Below the pieces are notes generated by a model. That model worked only from the letters and a program-made list of their open reading frames with translations. It was not told the DNA's origin and ran no database searches. From Geomonas edaphica (GTDB lineage Bacteria > Desulfobacterota > Desulfuromonadia > Geobacterales > Geobacteraceae), in the NCBI RefSeq assembly GCF_004917075.1, contig NZ_SSYB01000001.1, positions 558,001 through 622,000 on the forward strand: DNA of 64,000 nucleotides. Reading direction: 5' to 3'. This document shows positions 63,406 through 64,000 of this stretch, one piece after another (position 1 is the first letter of the stretch; each line of letters opens with the position of its first letter). The translations under genes were made by a program, and so were the position numbers.

Positions 63406-64000
63406 TCAAAGTTCAGCCACAGCCTGCTGGGCGCGGACCACGATCTCGGCGGGCTCCTCGAAACGGAAATGGAGCGGTTTGCCGAAGGTGACCGTTACCG
63501 TGCCGCGCTGGGGCAGGCTCGCCTGGTGCGGCGGAAGGATCTTGTCAGTGCCGATGATTTTCACCGGGAGTATCGGGATGCCGAGCTCCTTCGCGATGAT
63601 CCCGAGGCCCAACTGGAAATCCTTCATGGTACCGTCCTGTGAGTGCCCTCCCTCCGGGAAGATCAGGGTGTTCAGACCGCTGTCGGTCAGTTTCCCCATG
63701 TATTTCACCGCACCGGAGAAGCCGCCGGTCTGGGGCAGCGGGAAAAGGTTCAAAAACAGGGTGCCGTACTGGTAGGCAAGCCGCCGCCAGACACGTTCAA
63801 AGCCACGGTAATCGTCGAAGAAGAACTCCTCCCAGGCCGCTGTCGCGGTGCGGTAGCGGATCTCCCGAGGGAGCGCGAACATGAGCGAGGGCTGGTCGAA
63901 GTAGCCCAGGTGGTTGGCGACGATGATCACCGGACCGTCGAGCCTGGTCAGGTTCTCCGCACCACGCACCTGAAGCTTCGCGAAGAGGCGGTAGAGCGGG
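63406..64000 (-). CDS. 1-acyl-sn-glycerol-3-phosphate acyltransferase (PlsC) family, N-terminus cut by window edge
   Basis: The frame is open to the right edge (the sequence beyond 63969 reads PLYRLFAKLQ and continues in frame), so the true start is outside. NHLGYFDQ supplies the catalytic HX4D motif, and IFPEGGHSQDG resembles the second acyltransferase motif (FPEG). PVKIIGTDKILPP and VTFGKPLHF follow. The enzyme esterifies lysophosphatidate or a related acceptor at the inner membrane. About 198 residues are visible. The MFS gene follows after 28 bp. Confidence 0.88.
   Translation of the reverse strand, partial: PLYRLFAKLQVRGAENLTRLDGPVIIVANHLGYFDQPSLMFALPREIRYRTATAAWEEFFFDDYRGFERVWRRLAYQYGTLFLNLFPLPQTGGFSGAVKYMGKLTDSGLNTLIFPEGGHSQDGTMKDFQLGLGIIAKELGIPILPVKIIGTDKILPPHQASLPQRGTVTVTFGKPLHFRFEEPAEIVVRAQQAVAEL

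Overview
The window looks like a chromosomal segment of a Geobacteraceae-type anaerobe (Geobacter, Geomonas or Citrifermentans relatives; Desulfuromonadota). Supporting signs are the high GC content, a selenocysteine-containing formate dehydrogenase with an NrfD-like anchor, a small mono-heme cytochrome c, a c-type-heme (CXXCH) GGDEF/EAL sensor, anaerobic 2-oxoacid:ferredoxin oxidoreductase and aryl-CoA ligase genes, and copious dispersed palindromic repeats. The assignment is inferred from gene content; no 16S gene is present.

Layout. 1-10.7 kb is a copper/heavy-metal resistance block, all on the minus strand: a cusC-B-A RND efflux operon (cusA runs off the left edge), an ABC ATPase/permease pair, and a csoR-copA-HMBD operon with two textbook CsoR operators flanking and overlapping its promoter. 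The cus operon and the ABC pair share a ~48-bp upstream element with constant spacing. 10.9-15.2 kb is a rubredoxin / FAD-disulfide oxidoreductase / aconitase operon. 15.4-17.5 kb carries an MFS transporter, a glyoxalase-fold protein and an FMN-binding protein on the plus strand. 17.7-22.8 kb is the formate dehydrogenase operon, whose catalytic subunit is read through a UGA as selenocysteine with a SECIS hairpin carrying a GGUCU loop. 22.9-34.8 kb is one long minus-strand array: iorA-iorB-paaK-ACT protein-two substrate-binding proteins-livHMGF-paaK-cytochrome c. It looks like a module for importing branched-chain/aromatic compounds and making or consuming aryl-acetyl-CoA.

35-47 kb is mixed: a four-helix membrane protein and a methyltransferase overlapping tail to tail, a DUF72 protein, tcdA, a MacA/MacB/TolC tripartite efflux operon, an Fe/Mn superoxide dismutase, an Asp-box beta-propeller lipoprotein, a small zinc-ribbon protein with an in-frame UGA, a lipocalin, and a HigBA-type toxin-antitoxin pair whose toxin is frameshifted. 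47.4-50.4 kb holds a hybrid histidine kinase lying between tRNA-Leu(CAA) and a displaced copy of the tRNA 3' end plus terminator. 50.5-53.4 kb is a heme-PAS-PAS-GGDEF-EAL protein, followed by tRNA-Ala(GGC) with a near-consensus promoter and a strong terminator. 54-60.9 kb is an AttEFGH-like ABC exporter cluster with a lipocalin-type lipid-handling protein, a START-like secreted protein, an AI-2E family permease and a small lipoprotein. 61.2-64 kb has a lipoprotein, an MFS transporter and a truncated (window edge) PlsC-type acyltransferase.

Three families of dispersed palindromic repeats sit between genes: a ~65-bp element with a C-run/G-run hairpin (4 copies), a REPIN-like paired-hairpin element (3 copies), and one long imperfect palindrome. 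No insertion sequence, integrase, prophage or CRISPR array was seen.
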